DNA of 23,461 nt from B33-G16 sp046498285 (GTDB lineage: Bacteria > Desulfobacterota > DSM-4660 > Desulfatiglandales > B25-G16), in assembly GCA_046498285.1 (NCBI GenBank), contig JAWOBA010000023.1:1-23461 (forward strand). The letters run 5' to 3'. Numbering within the stretch: position 1 is the stretch's first letter; every line of letters starts with the position of its first letter. Below the pieces are notes generated by a model. That model searched no databases. It was not told the origin of the DNA and saw only the letters and a program-made list of their open reading frames with translations. This document shows positions 1 through 7,582 of this stretch, piece after piece. A program made the position numbers and the translations under genes.

Positions 1-202
1 ACTTTTTTGAAGTGACTGGTGGAAGGGTGCTGTCTTTTCGTAACGTATCAGTGGGGGAACCCGCAGGCCCCGATTTATCGGGGCAATGCGGAGGGGGCAA
101 AACTCCCCCATGGATACGTTGCTGAAAAGACCAGCCCGGGAGCCTCGGAACTGAAAAAAGGCCCATCGTCTTTAGATCAAGAGGGGTTATGCAAAGGTCT
201 CA
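1..202. repeat. Copy 1 of a structured intergenic repeat, with a 92-bp hairpin-rich insert
   Basis: Positions 1-32 and 125-202 match 6041-6181 closely, for example the shared GCAAAGGTCTCA end and the CCCATCGTCTTTAGATCAAG tract. Copy 1 carries an extra block at 33-124 bounded by GCTG on both sides (29-32 and 121-124), which could be a 4-bp target duplication. The insert has near-inverted ends (CGTAACGTATC against GATACGTTGCTG), a hairpin GCCCCGAT/ATCGGGGC at 67-84, and GGGGG/CCCCC at 93-109. The left end may lie outside the window. An open frame across it (19-234) has no recognisable protein features. Bases 203-440 hold nothing recognisable. Confidence 0.7.
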
Positions 203-440
203 TTATGTATTCCACCTTGAACTATACAGTCTAAAGGTATGTATCTTATCATAGAATCTCTCCATTGGGAGGCATGTTGTCCGTTTTGCTTATTTTCTTT
301 ACCTGCACAAGTTCAGAGCCAGGCATTCTAGTCGTTGACTAATTATCCTTCACCTTGTACAATCATATTTAAAAACGGTTTATAAACAGCTCAAAGGGGA
401 GAGCCTTGTTGTGAACGTTTGAATAATGGAGGAGGATCAT

Positions 441-974
441 ATGACGAGTTTTACGGATCGTATCATTCGTGCTGCCAAGCTCGATGTTACGGTATACGAG
501 GAGGTTGAGGATGATAAAGGGGCACTGCCTCAGGCCATGCTAGTTGTTGTTCTTTCAAGTATTGCAGCAGGATTAGCAGGGATTGGAAAAACAGGGTTGA
601 GCGGGATCGTTATAGGGACTATTATAGCCCTTATAAGCTGGTATGTCTGGGCCTATGTTATCTATTTTATTGGGACGAAAGTCCTTCAGGAGCCACGGAC
701 CAATGCCAATCACGGTGAGTTGCTGCGAACGATCGGCTTCTCTAGCTCCCCGGGCTTGATACGAATAGCAGGTATCATCCCCGGGGTGAGATGGTTTGTT
801 TTTCTGGCTGCCTCGATTTGGATGTTAGCCGCAATGGTTATTGCAGTAAGACAGGCTCTTGATTATCAGAGCACCGTACGGGCGGTAGTTGTGTGCATCA
901 TCGGCTGGGTCTTTCAAGCGTTGATCCTTGCGTTATTATTTTCTCTTGTGGGTGGTTTTGGAAAGCCGGTTTAG
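441..974 (+). CDS. Yip1-family-like multi-pass membrane protein
   Basis: This is a 177-residue, strongly hydrophobic protein. A short polar N-terminus with an amphipathic stretch (residues about 1-30) is followed by about four to five predicted membrane segments: residues about 33-50, 55-80, 115-140 and 150-172. The layout and the late Gly/Pro-rich segment (GIIPGVRW) resemble bacterial Yip1-domain proteins, which sit in the cytoplasmic membrane and mostly have no known function. The frame is open from an ATG at 426, but 441 is preferred. GGAGGAGG at 428-435 is an excellent ribosome binding site five bases before the ATG at 441. No operon partner is near; the next gene on this strand begins about 530 bp later, past a repeat element. 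The Yip1 assignment rests on overall pattern, not on a catalytic motif. It could also be another small DUF membrane protein. Confidence 0.65.
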   Translation: MTSFTDRIIRAAKLDVTVYEEVEDDKGALPQAMLVVVLSSIAAGLAGIGKTGLSGIVIGTIIALISWYVWAYVIYFIGTKVLQEPRTNANHGELLRTIGFSSSPGLIRIAGIIPGVRWFVFLAASIWMLAAMVIAVRQALDYQSTVRAVVVCIIGWVFQALILALLFSLVGGFGKPV

Positions 975-1500
975 TTCCTGTGCTTATAAGTGTGAGAGAC
1001 CAGATGGCAAATTGCCTTCACAGAGCAGGCCTACCACATCGCCTCTTTCATAAAGCACTGATGACCATAGGTTTTGTATACGGCACAAAACCTTACATGC
1101 ACAAATCTCATAAACGCCTTTTTTTGCATAGCCTAATTCTTTTGAAATAATAAAATTTGATGGTTTCGTAAAAAGTCATTTTACTCGCTCATGATGCCCA
1201 TTTTGGGATTCATCAAATGCTTCGCTAAATTCCAAAAACTCGGCCTAAAGGCCTCAAACCCGCCCGCCATCGCACCCGCTCAGGCGAGGCGGGCGGGCAA
1301 TTTGTCCCGCTTGCAGCGGGATTAACGCTCAGCATTTCCTGAATCTATTTCCAAACGTGGCCAAAATCGCTCGCAAAAGACTTTTTACGAGTTTGTCAAA
1401 TTTGAATAGTATACAATCTCTATATACTATCCATAATAAGATCAAAAAGAAGAGTCTGTTCAATATATACTGTTGTCAAGTACCGTGAAGCGAGGTAAAG
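975..1500. other. Non-coding stretch containing an inverted-repeat element
   Basis: No convincing gene is seen. The middle (1153-1403) is a MITE-like repeat described separately. Bases 975-1152 and 1404-1489 show nothing recognisable. GAGGT at about 1490-1495 serves as the ribosome binding site of the following gene. Confidence 0.5.
1153..1403. repeat. MITE-like element, 251 bp, with 25-bp terminal inverted repeats
   Basis: The left end (1153-1177) and the reverse complement of the right end (1379-1403) agree at 20 of 25 positions. They share AAATTTGA, then five mismatches, then TCGTAAAAAGTC. Inside are a 10-bp GC-rich stem CCCGCCCGCC/GGCGGGCGGG (1259-1268 with 1288-1297) and a small hairpin CCCGC/GCGGG (1306-1320). 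No transposase is encoded, so it would have to be moved by an enzyme from elsewhere. From memory, repeats carrying TTCGTAAAAAGTC are common in deltaproteobacterial genomes. That recollection is not checked here. Confidence 0.7.
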
Positions 1501-2574
1501 ATGGTTCGCCCTTCACAAACCCAGGGGACGCGCAGCCGATTTTCACGACGAGACTTCCTGGCCACCACGTCATGTGCGGCCCTTGGTCTGTACGTCGCTC
1601 CTCTATTGGCAGGTCTTTCCTCCTTGTCCGCTTGCGAGGGGAAAGACACGAAAGAAAAGGGAGAAAAACGCACAGAATCGACCACCACGGGATTGGTTAT
1701 CGATGATCGCTATCTTCTTCATACCATGGGAAGGGGACACCCCGAGTCACCTGAACGATTGAAGGCCATTCACCAAAAACTGAAATGCTCGGGGCTGCAA
1801 AAAGCTGCCAGGCCCATCTCACCATCTGTGGATCCCCTTTCATACATACGTACCGTTCACCCTGAGTCGCATGTCAACCGTATTGCAAACCAGGCGCCTC
1901 ACGAATCAATATGTCGATTGGCAGTTTCTGGCGCTCTTGCCGCAGTAGATGCGGTGTGCACCGGTGAAGTTACGAATGCCTTCTGCGCCCTTCGGCCACC
2001 GGGACATCATGCCTCAGATAAAGGGGAGCATGGATTCTGCTTCTACAATAACGTTGCCATAGCCGCGCGCTATGCCCAGAAGAAACACAAGCTGACCAGA
2101 ATCCTGATCGTGGATTGGGACTACCATCACGGCAACGGCACTGAATGGGCATTCTATGATGATCCAACGGTGCTGTTCTTCTCCACACACGCTTTGTATG
2201 CCTTCCCTGGCACCGGAGCCCCGGACAAGATCGGCAAAGGCAAGGGAAAGGGCCTGAACATCAACGTGCCTCTGCCGCACGGCGCCGATGACAAAAGGAT
2301 TCTCAACGCTTTCACTGAGCGTCTCGTTCCGGCTGCAAACACGTTTCGACCTGATCTTGTATTAATATCTGCCGGCTTTGATAGCCGAAAGGACGATTTG
2401 CTTGGTGATTTCGCCGTCACCGATCAAGGATTCGCTGAACTTACGAAACTGGTGATGTCTATTGCTGCAACCTATTCCCGCTCACGTATCGTGTCTTTAC
2501 TGGAGGGGGGATACAACACGATGGGATTGGCTCTGGCCGTTGAGTCGCACGTTAAGACATTGCTCGGCGCTTAA
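1501..2574 (+). CDS. Tat-exported lipoprotein, histone-deacetylase-fold zinc amidohydrolase
   Basis: This 357-residue protein has the arginase/deacetylase fold shared by HDACs, AcuC and acetylpolyamine amidohydrolases, which remove acyl groups from amine substrates using zinc. The catalytic pair is His169-His170 in RPPGHHA. Zinc ligands are Asp207 and His209 in DWDYHHGNG plus Asp294 in SAGFD. The transition-state Tyr is Tyr338 in LEGGYN. Upstream of the domain is a twin-arginine signal, SRRDFL at residues 15-20, followed by a hydrophobic stretch and a lipobox LSAC ending at Cys45. This predicts export of the folded, metal-loaded enzyme and lipid anchoring in the cell envelope. Most family members are cytoplasmic. 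GAGGT lies just before the ATG. The substrate is unknown; periplasmic acetylated polyamines or amino sugars are possible, and histones are not implied. Confidence 0.88.
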   Translation: MVRPSQTQGTRSRFSRRDFLATTSCAALGLYVAPLLAGLSSLSACEGKDTKEKGEKRTESTTTGLVIDDRYLLHTMGRGHPESPERLKAIHQKLKCSGLQKAARPISPSVDPLSYIRTVHPESHVNRIANQAPHESICRLAVSGALAAVDAVCTGEVTNAFCALRPPGHHASDKGEHGFCFYNNVAIAARYAQKKHKLTRILIVDWDYHHGNGTEWAFYDDPTVLFFSTHALYAFPGTGAPDKIGKGKGKGLNINVPLPHGADDKRILNAFTERLVPAANTFRPDLVLISAGFDSRKDDLLGDFAVTDQGFAELTKLVMSIAATYSRSRIVSLLEGGYNTMGLALAVESHVKTLLGA

Positions 2575-2977
2575 TGATAGGCATGAATATGCCATTGGGT
2601 TTTGCCAAAAAAGAGCTTTTGGCAGCGATTCGGTAAACCGTGCGTGTTAGGACAATCGTTATACTGAGATAGTGACTCGTGTTTTAGATGTAATACCGTG
2701 GAATTGATCATCATATGCTTTTTTGAGTTCAACATTTTTTGGTTAAGAATAATCTTTTTTTGCAATACAACGCACATCCTGCGGCTCATGTGAACCCGTA
2801 ACAGGAGTTCATAGCCAATGAGCTTTAGCTTTGAAAATTAATAATTACTGCTATCTAAAAAGCATTCCATAAGCACTGTTTATTATTTTATATGTAACAG
2901 GGAAAAAGAGAGTGAATCCTGAATTCAAGAGATATATCTACGGTTCTATTATGTTCGAATAAAAAAGGGGAAGCACC
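2575..2977. other. AT-rich intergenic stretch
   Basis: About 400 bp between the deacetylase and the hydrolase. I see no gene, tRNA or strong inverted repeat. A GGGGAA ribosome binding site at about 2967-2972 belongs to the next gene. Confidence 0.4.
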
Positions 2978-3763
2978 ATGTTTATCGAGGTCAACAACAC
3001 GAGGCTCCATACCGTCTCTTTTGGAAAGGGTCGGCGAACATTCCTGACCCATGGCGGATGGGCAGGCAATTGGGAGGTTTGGGAACAGCTTTTCGAACTT
3101 ATGAGCGAATCCTGGCGTTGTGTAGGCTATGACCATCGAGGGGCAGGTGAGAGTCCGGTACCGCTCGAAACCATTACCCCCGAGGCACTTGTCGACGACC
3201 TATTTGCCGTTATGGATGCACTTGAGATCGAGCGCTGTGTCTTGGGAGGAGAATCAGCTGGTGGTTCCATTGCTCTCATGGCTGCTCTGCGCCAACCCAA
3301 TCGATTTGAGGGGCTTGTGCTCATCGGCGCTACCTCGGTCATAACCGCTGAGACAGCTAAACCACTCGTGGATGGTTGTCGTACAGACTATCCCGCAACC
3401 GTCAAGGCCTTCGCAGATGCCTGTGTGCCCGAGCCTGACAGTGAGCACATCCGACGCTGGGGGCGTGACATCCTTCTTCGGGCCGAGCCTGAAGCAGCGG
3501 CTCGCCTACTCGAGAGCGCCTACGAGCGGGTGTTCACCCTCACCCTCACTGATATAACCGTTCCGACACTTGTAATTCACGGGAGTAAGGATGTTATTAT
3601 ACCAATGGATGTGGGCAAGCATCTAGCAACCGTTATTCCCGATGCAGAATTGCTGATTCTTGAAGGCGTCGGGCATGTCCCTACGATGACTCGAGCGCGA
3701 GAGGTGGTAGCTGCCATCGAGCGCCGCTTCCCTCTGTCGGGAAAGGGGTCAAAGCTTAGTTAA
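2978..3763 (+). CDS. Alpha/beta hydrolase
   Basis: This 261-residue protein has the full alpha/beta-hydrolase signature. The oxyanion-hole loop HGGWAGN is at residues 25-31, DHRGAGES at 52-59, the nucleophile elbow GGESAGG has Ser93, the acid is Asp205 in HGSKDV, and the base is His233 in GVGH. A helical cap lies between residues about 125 and 190. The length is normal for the family, and with no signal peptide it should be cytoplasmic. The substrate cannot be told from sequence; esterases, lactonases, C-C hydrolases and haloalkane dehalogenase relatives share these motifs. The ATG follows GGGGAAGCACC, a good ribosome binding site. It stands alone, with a non-coding stretch on each side. Confidence 0.88.
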   Translation: MFIEVNNTRLHTVSFGKGRRTFLTHGGWAGNWEVWEQLFELMSESWRCVGYDHRGAGESPVPLETITPEALVDDLFAVMDALEIERCVLGGESAGGSIALMAALRQPNRFEGLVLIGATSVITAETAKPLVDGCRTDYPATVKAFADACVPEPDSEHIRRWGRDILLRAEPEAAARLLESAYERVFTLTLTDITVPTLVIHGSKDVIIPMDVGKHLATVIPDAELLILEGVGHVPTMTRAREVVAAIERRFPLSGKGSKLS

Positions 3764-4265
3764 ACAAACTGTGCAATTAACCCCAGTTGAACACCCTAAA
3801 GGGACCCCAGTGAAATAGGTAAGAAAAAGGCATTTCACGGGGTAAACCCGGTTTAACGGGGCACACCGGGGCAGGCGGGATACAAATTCAACGGGGCGAG
3901 GCCCCAGTGAAATACGCCCCGCTGTCATGTACATGAATTTCACGGGGCGAAGGAAAGATTGTATGTCCGGCGGGTTAAACGCCGGACATACATAGTTTCG
4001 CCTAAGGGACAGTCCTTGCTTTGTGTACCTTGTGGTTTATTTTAAACAACGTGGAATTCTGAAAATCGCCCGGTTTTTCAAAGGTCTGAATGAGTGGAGC
4101 CGCAATGGCCTCTGGTGCAGGGCTTACGACTTAAGGCGATCAGATCTCATTGGGGAGAGGCAAATCCTGAAACTGCACATGGGTAAATTATTCGAGATGG
4201 ACTCCAGCATTGCATCTCTTTTTTCCATCAATCAAGCTCGTTTTATCATTTTGTTTCTAATCTAT
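3764..4265. other. Intergenic stretch with a palindromic repeat cluster
   Basis: The first half (3781-3992) is the repeat cluster described separately. From 3993 to 4265 there is an open frame on the plus strand (4023-4301). It lacks a ribosome binding site and family features, and it runs into the 3' end of the convergent transporter gene. I do not call it as a gene. Confidence 0.4.
3781..3992. repeat. Cluster of CCCCAGTGAAAT / ATTTCACGGGG units with a terminal 12-bp hairpin
   Basis: A short motif recurs in both orientations. CCCCAGTGAAAT occurs at 3805-3816 and 3902-3913, with a variant at 3781-3792. Its inverse ATTTCACGGGG occurs at 3832-3842 and 3937-3947, with variants at 3852-3861 and 3886-3896. 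The block ends in a perfect 12-bp stem, TGTATGTCCGGC paired with its complement (3960-3971 with 3981-3992), around a 9-nt loop GGGTTAAAC. There is no T-run after it, so it is not a classical terminator. Confidence 0.75.
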
Positions 4266-5510
4266 TCATTGAGTACAATGTATTTTGGAGATAAAAAATG
4301 ACGAAAACGCAACAAATGCCATAAAGATAATAAAGAAGATATTAAATCCATAACCTTGTATAATCCAACCTGCTGAAATCGGAAATAATGTGGGTATAAT
4401 ATTTCCTGCACCGGCGATTCCCGTGTAAAGCGCTCTGTTTTGGTTGTCCGAAACTTCAAGCAAAATACCATTTGTTGAAATCGTATAAAGAGAATAAACA
4501 ATCCCTCCAATCATAAAAATCCAAACAAAATGTGAAGAATCATGTAACACCATCACAGACAAAGGAATGGATAATGTCAAGACCACACAGCTGTACAATA
4601 AATATCTATATCTAATTTTACGTGAAAAAAGAAACAGCAATGTGCCTGTTATTACAACTCCAGTGACCTTAAATATTAAAAACCTTCCTATCTCGGAGCT
4701 GCCGACTTGCAAATTTTCTTTGGCATACAATATGAGAAACGGAAATATGGCAACGCTTATACCGAGGGTATTAACAAAACCAAGATAATATCTGAAACTT
4801 GAATTTGACCTGATCTCCCAGCTAATAGAATGTAGAAAAGACTTCAGTCCCTTCATTTTATAATACGATGCCACTGTTTCTTTAATCCGCCAAAAACCAA
4901 TGGACGCAACACCGAGAAAAAGTGCGGCAATAAGCAACATAAATGCATAATTTTCTGGAAACTGCCGAGAAATTAATACTTTGCGGGCAAAAAAGGATGA
5001 AATTAAGACTCCGGAGCCAGTTACTGCCTGCTGTATCGAAAAAAACGATTTTCTGGAATCAGGCAAAACCGACTTGCCCAAGATGTCAGTGTAGCTAATA
5101 TTTGCGAATGCCCCGCTAAAGGAAAAAATGGTGATAAGGATAAAGATAAACAAAATACATGCATTTCTGCTGAATGACATAAAGACGAAGAACAGCAAAG
5201 ACAAACCTGCAAGCGACATGATTCTCGAATTAATTCCGAGCAAAAGGTACTTCTTTTTAAAACTTTTATTTTGCAGATAGGGCGAGAAAAATAGCTGGGT
5301 AAAACTCGATCCCCCCAGCATAATAGCTGTCAATAAACCTATATGCACTGAGCTGCCGCCTGACTCAATCAACATTGATGGAATGATAGTGTCAACATCC
5401 ATAAAATTCTTGGCCAGGGCTAAAAAGATGGCATGCAGTAAAAATGAGTAATAATTATGTTTTGAAACCGAGGTGCTTAACTCATTAAAGGTGTTTTGTT
5501 TCTCATTCAT
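4266..5510 (-). CDS. MFS transporter, substrate unknown
   Basis: This 414-residue integral membrane protein has about twelve hydrophobic segments in two halves, separated by a central basic cytoplasmic loop around residues 195-225 (RIKETVASYYKMKG and after). This matches the length and architecture of major facilitator superfamily permeases. The positively charged loop NKSFKKK after the second segment sits where MFS proteins carry the loop 2-3 motif, but the classical GxxxDRxGRR sequence is not present. The substrate cannot be inferred. Its DNA is visibly more AT-rich than the deacetylase and hydrolase genes to its left, which may reflect separate acquisition. The ATG at 5510 has only a weak upstream GGA. 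It is transcribed toward the palindromic repeat cluster and has no operon partner. Confidence 0.8.
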   Translation of the reverse strand: MNEKQNTFNELSTSVSKHNYYSFLLHAIFLALAKNFMDVDTIIPSMLIESGGSSVHIGLLTAIMLGGSSFTQLFFSPYLQNKSFKKKYLLLGINSRIMSLAGLSLLFFVFMSFSRNACILFIFILITIFSFSGAFANISYTDILGKSVLPDSRKSFFSIQQAVTGSGVLISSFFARKVLISRQFPENYAFMLLIAALFLGVASIGFWRIKETVASYYKMKGLKSFLHSISWEIRSNSSFRYYLGFVNTLGISVAIFPFLILYAKENLQVGSSEIGRFLIFKVTGVVITGTLLFLFSRKIRYRYLLYSCVVLTLSIPLSVMVLHDSSHFVWIFMIGGIVYSLYTISTNGILLEVSDNQNRALYTGIAGAGNIIPTLFPISAGWIIQGYGFNIFFIIFMAFVAFSSFFISKIHCTQ

Positions 5511-5604
5511 TCCAGGCTTCTAATTTTATTATGCTTTTCTTTCAGGGGTTCATCCCCAACCTATCTTTCCGATTATCAGAACATTCCCTGGCGCTGAGCC
5601 TTGC

Positions 5605-5690
5605 CCGTAAGACGAGGTACTGAAGAGGACTCGATTTGAAATCGACTGTTGTCATCACGGGCTGTGTGTATCTTAGAATCCACACCATGG
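5605..5690 (+). pseudogene. Possible degenerate tRNA-Ser(TGA)-like sequence
   Basis: An anticodon-arm-like segment CTCGA-TTTGAAA-TCGAC at 5630-5646 would present anticodon TGA, with four of five stem pairs. Upstream GCCCG and GGTACTGAAGAGG resemble the D-arm region of serine tRNAs. GTGTG...AATCCACAC downstream vaguely resembles a T-arm. No matching acceptor stem is found, so at best it is a decayed fragment. Confidence 0.25.
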
Positions 5691-6028
5691 GTTTTCAGGT
5701 CCGTTTTTGTGCGAACTGCAAGCTCATGAAATCCTATGGCGTCAATATATAAACTTTTCTTCGCCTAAAGGCGAGAGTTTTCCGCCATCTCCAATAAAGA
5801 AACTAAAAAAAATAGCAAGATGTGAAAAGAAACATTCGTGCAGAACGTGCATAACGTTCCTTGTGCCAGTACAAAAATGGGCTCAAAACTCAAAGCAACC
5901 AATACGAAACTTTTACCAGAAATAAACAGGCGGTTCATTCAGTATCCAAAAATAACCCCCCTTTACCTTTAGTGCATAACATTATACCCTGAGATCTTTG
6001 AAAAACCTGGCGATTTTCACCATCACCA

Positions 6029-6181
6029 AAAAGACGATGGACTTTTTGAAGTGACTGGTGGCCTCCGGCTCGTAGAGCCTCCCGCTCGGAGAGAAGGGTG
6101 CTGAAAAGACCAACCCGGGAGTTTGGGAACTGAAAAAAAGCCCATCGTCTTTAGATCAAGAGGGGTTATGCAAAGGTCTCA
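6029..6181. repeat. Copy 2 of the structured repeat found at the window start
   Basis: It matches 1-32 plus 125-202. In place of the 92-bp insert of copy 1, it has about 32 extra bases after CTGGTGG, containing a GGCTC/GAGCC hairpin inside CTCCG...CGGAG. The outer ends pair: AAAAGACGATGG at 6029-6040 is the inverse of CCATCGTCTTTA at 6142-6153, with one mismatch. Its right edge, GCAAAGGTCTCA, stops about a dozen bases before higB coding sequence begins, at the place where the higB start codon should be. Confidence 0.7.
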
Positions 6182-6192
6182 CCCTGCCCATT

Positions 6193-6474
6193 GCGATCGA
6201 GTCTTTCAAGTGTGCTGAAGCGAAAACAATATTCAACCGTGAATTCTCGACGAAGATGCTGCAGGATATCCAACACATTGCCTTTCGGAAGCTTCGCATA
6301 CTCCACCGGTCGGTTTCACTGAATGATTTACGGGTACCTCCGGCAAATCGACTGGAAAAACTTCATGGAGAACGAGAGGGTCAATGGAGTATACGCATCA
6401 CCGAACAATATTGAATTTGTTTTAGATGGGAAAACAATGACACATATGATGTCGAAATGGTGGATTATCACTAA
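6193..6474 (+). pseudogene. higB: Broken HigB-type toxin gene (RelE/ParE superfamily mRNA interferase)
   Basis: The frame starting IESFKCAEAKTIF and running through PPANRLEKLHGER and WSIRITEQY to a final EMVDYH is the familiar HigB sequence over nearly its whole length. HigB toxins cut mRNA at the ribosome and are neutralised by HigA. Two faults make it a pseudogene. An in-frame TGA at 6412-6414 stands where the family has Arg in QYRICFRW, and a single C-to-T change from CGA explains it. The expected ATG before IESF is GCG. The adjoining structured repeat ends next to this point and may have removed the start. The remaining frame ends at TAA, 6472-6474. Confidence 0.85.
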
Positions 6475-6487
6475 AAAGAGGAACGTG

Positions 6488-6574
6488 ATGGGAAATAAAA
6501 AAATAGCTCCGGTTCATCCGGGAGAAATCTTGCTTGAGGAGGTTCCTAAGCCCATGGGTATAAGCCAAAGATGA
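6488..6574 (+). pseudogene. higA: Truncated HigA-type antitoxin gene
   Basis: It begins 13 bp after the higB stop and encodes 28 residues, including KIAPVHPGEILLEE and KPMGISQ, the characteristic N-terminus of HigA antitoxins (Xre-type helix-turn-helix proteins of about 90-100 residues). The frame then stops at TGA, so the DNA-binding helices are missing. A short RINE tetrapeptide, which HigA also contains, appears near 6630 in another frame. It is not at the normal distance, so it is weak support for a frameshift. A MITE-like element begins at 6682, where the antitoxin's C-terminus should have been. Confidence 0.8.
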
Positions 6575-7582
6575 ACGGCTTTGCCGGAGTCACGGATAAT
6601 GGTTGGTTTGCATTCCTCTCAGGACAGTCAAGGATTAATGAAGCAAATTCCTGTGAAAAGGGGGAGATTTTTAACTAATTCAACCCAGATTATGATGCAG
6701 TGGGCATCGTCACGAGGATTGAAAAACCTCAGCGAAACGAGAAGGTGGTGCCATTTTGCACCGAAGGCATCAATATGTTGAGAAGCAACATCGTGAAATC
6801 CCGCCAAGGCTGGACAGCAAGGTTTTGCAGGTCGCAGTAGGTGTCTACTGCATAATCTGGGTTAAAATAGGTCAGGATTTTAATAGTATTATAGATATAC
6901 AATTCGCTATAAGCTTCATCTTTACCATCACTATAGATACCATCAACAGGGGCAGGGCGCCTACTTCTAACTGAATCCTCCTATCTTTCCACCTCGCTGA
7001 CTGTAGTGAATGGCGGTTGAAACATGCACAAGTCAGAACAAATACTTCTGCCCACTTCTTCATGGCACATAGTCCAGTCGCCAATAATCAAAATGAAGGG
7101 ACCCTCAACATGCTGGATATCATCTTGTATCAAACAATAGCAAGTAGGAGAAAAACAGGTCAAAACCAAGTTGAGCAAGTGAAAGTAGTATGTAAATTGT
7201 TTTGGAATATGTAAAGGATATCAGAACATGTTTGGCAGAGCCTTAGGTTTTCAGATATAGAAGTGATCGCAGTTTTTTGCCGCTATATGACTTATACAAG
7301 ATGTAACAGTTTCGCTAATGACTAATTCTAATAAGGTTGATCAAATGAAAGGTGGTCGCAATCCGCAAATAGGATAATCTGCCTTAATCCCCAAATAAAC
7401 GGAGAATCAGGACGGCCATTTAGATCATCGCAATCGGGTCTGGTCGATGTAGTAACGAAAAGACCCCGAAGGGATTAATCCACGGAGTCTTATGAAAGAC
7501 AAAAACCGGAGTAGTTCTCCAAGCTGCATGACATTGAGAGATCCCGCTCCTTAAAACTCCTCAAATTATCAATTAGTTAAGG
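6575..7582. other. Long non-coding stretch after the higBA remnant
   Basis: It contains the MITE copy at 6682-6863. From 6864 to 7582 several short open frames exist on both strands, but none has a ribosome binding site plus recognisable protein features. This is probably decayed accessory DNA downstream of the convergent helicase gene. Confidence 0.4.
6682..6863 (-). mobile_element. MITE-like element, copy A (182 bp)
   Basis: It ends in CTACTGCATAATCTGGGTT and starts with its inverse, AACCCAGATTATG...GCAGT, interrupted by a 2-base insertion. It matches the reverse complement of 14396-14573 along its length, sharing for example CATCGTCACGAGG, TTGAAAAACCTCAGCG and AATATGTTGAGAAGCAA. It is more diverged from a perfect palindrome than copy B. 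No coding capacity is seen. A clear target duplication could not be identified. Confidence 0.85.

Larger units (their letters stand above)
5511..6192. other. Non-coding accessory stretch
   Basis: No convincing gene. It contains a tRNA-Ser-like remnant (about 5600-5690), a small hairpin CGCCTAAAGGCG near 5763, and the second copy of the structured repeat (6029-6181). A 72-codon frame at 5707-5925 has no recognisable features. Confidence 0.4.

Noticed and set aside
19..234. A 71-codon open frame at the window start.
   Set aside because: It runs through the hairpins of a repeat that is also present at 6041-6181 without an equivalent frame; no protein features.
6412..6414. The in-frame TGA in higB as a selenocysteine codon.
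   Set aside because: The family has Arg at this position, the start codon is also lost, and the partner antitoxin is truncated; a nonsense mutation is far simpler.
7440..7500. GACCCCGAAGGGATTAAT as a CRISPR repeat.
   Set aside because: It occurs once, with no spaced copies and no cas genes nearby.
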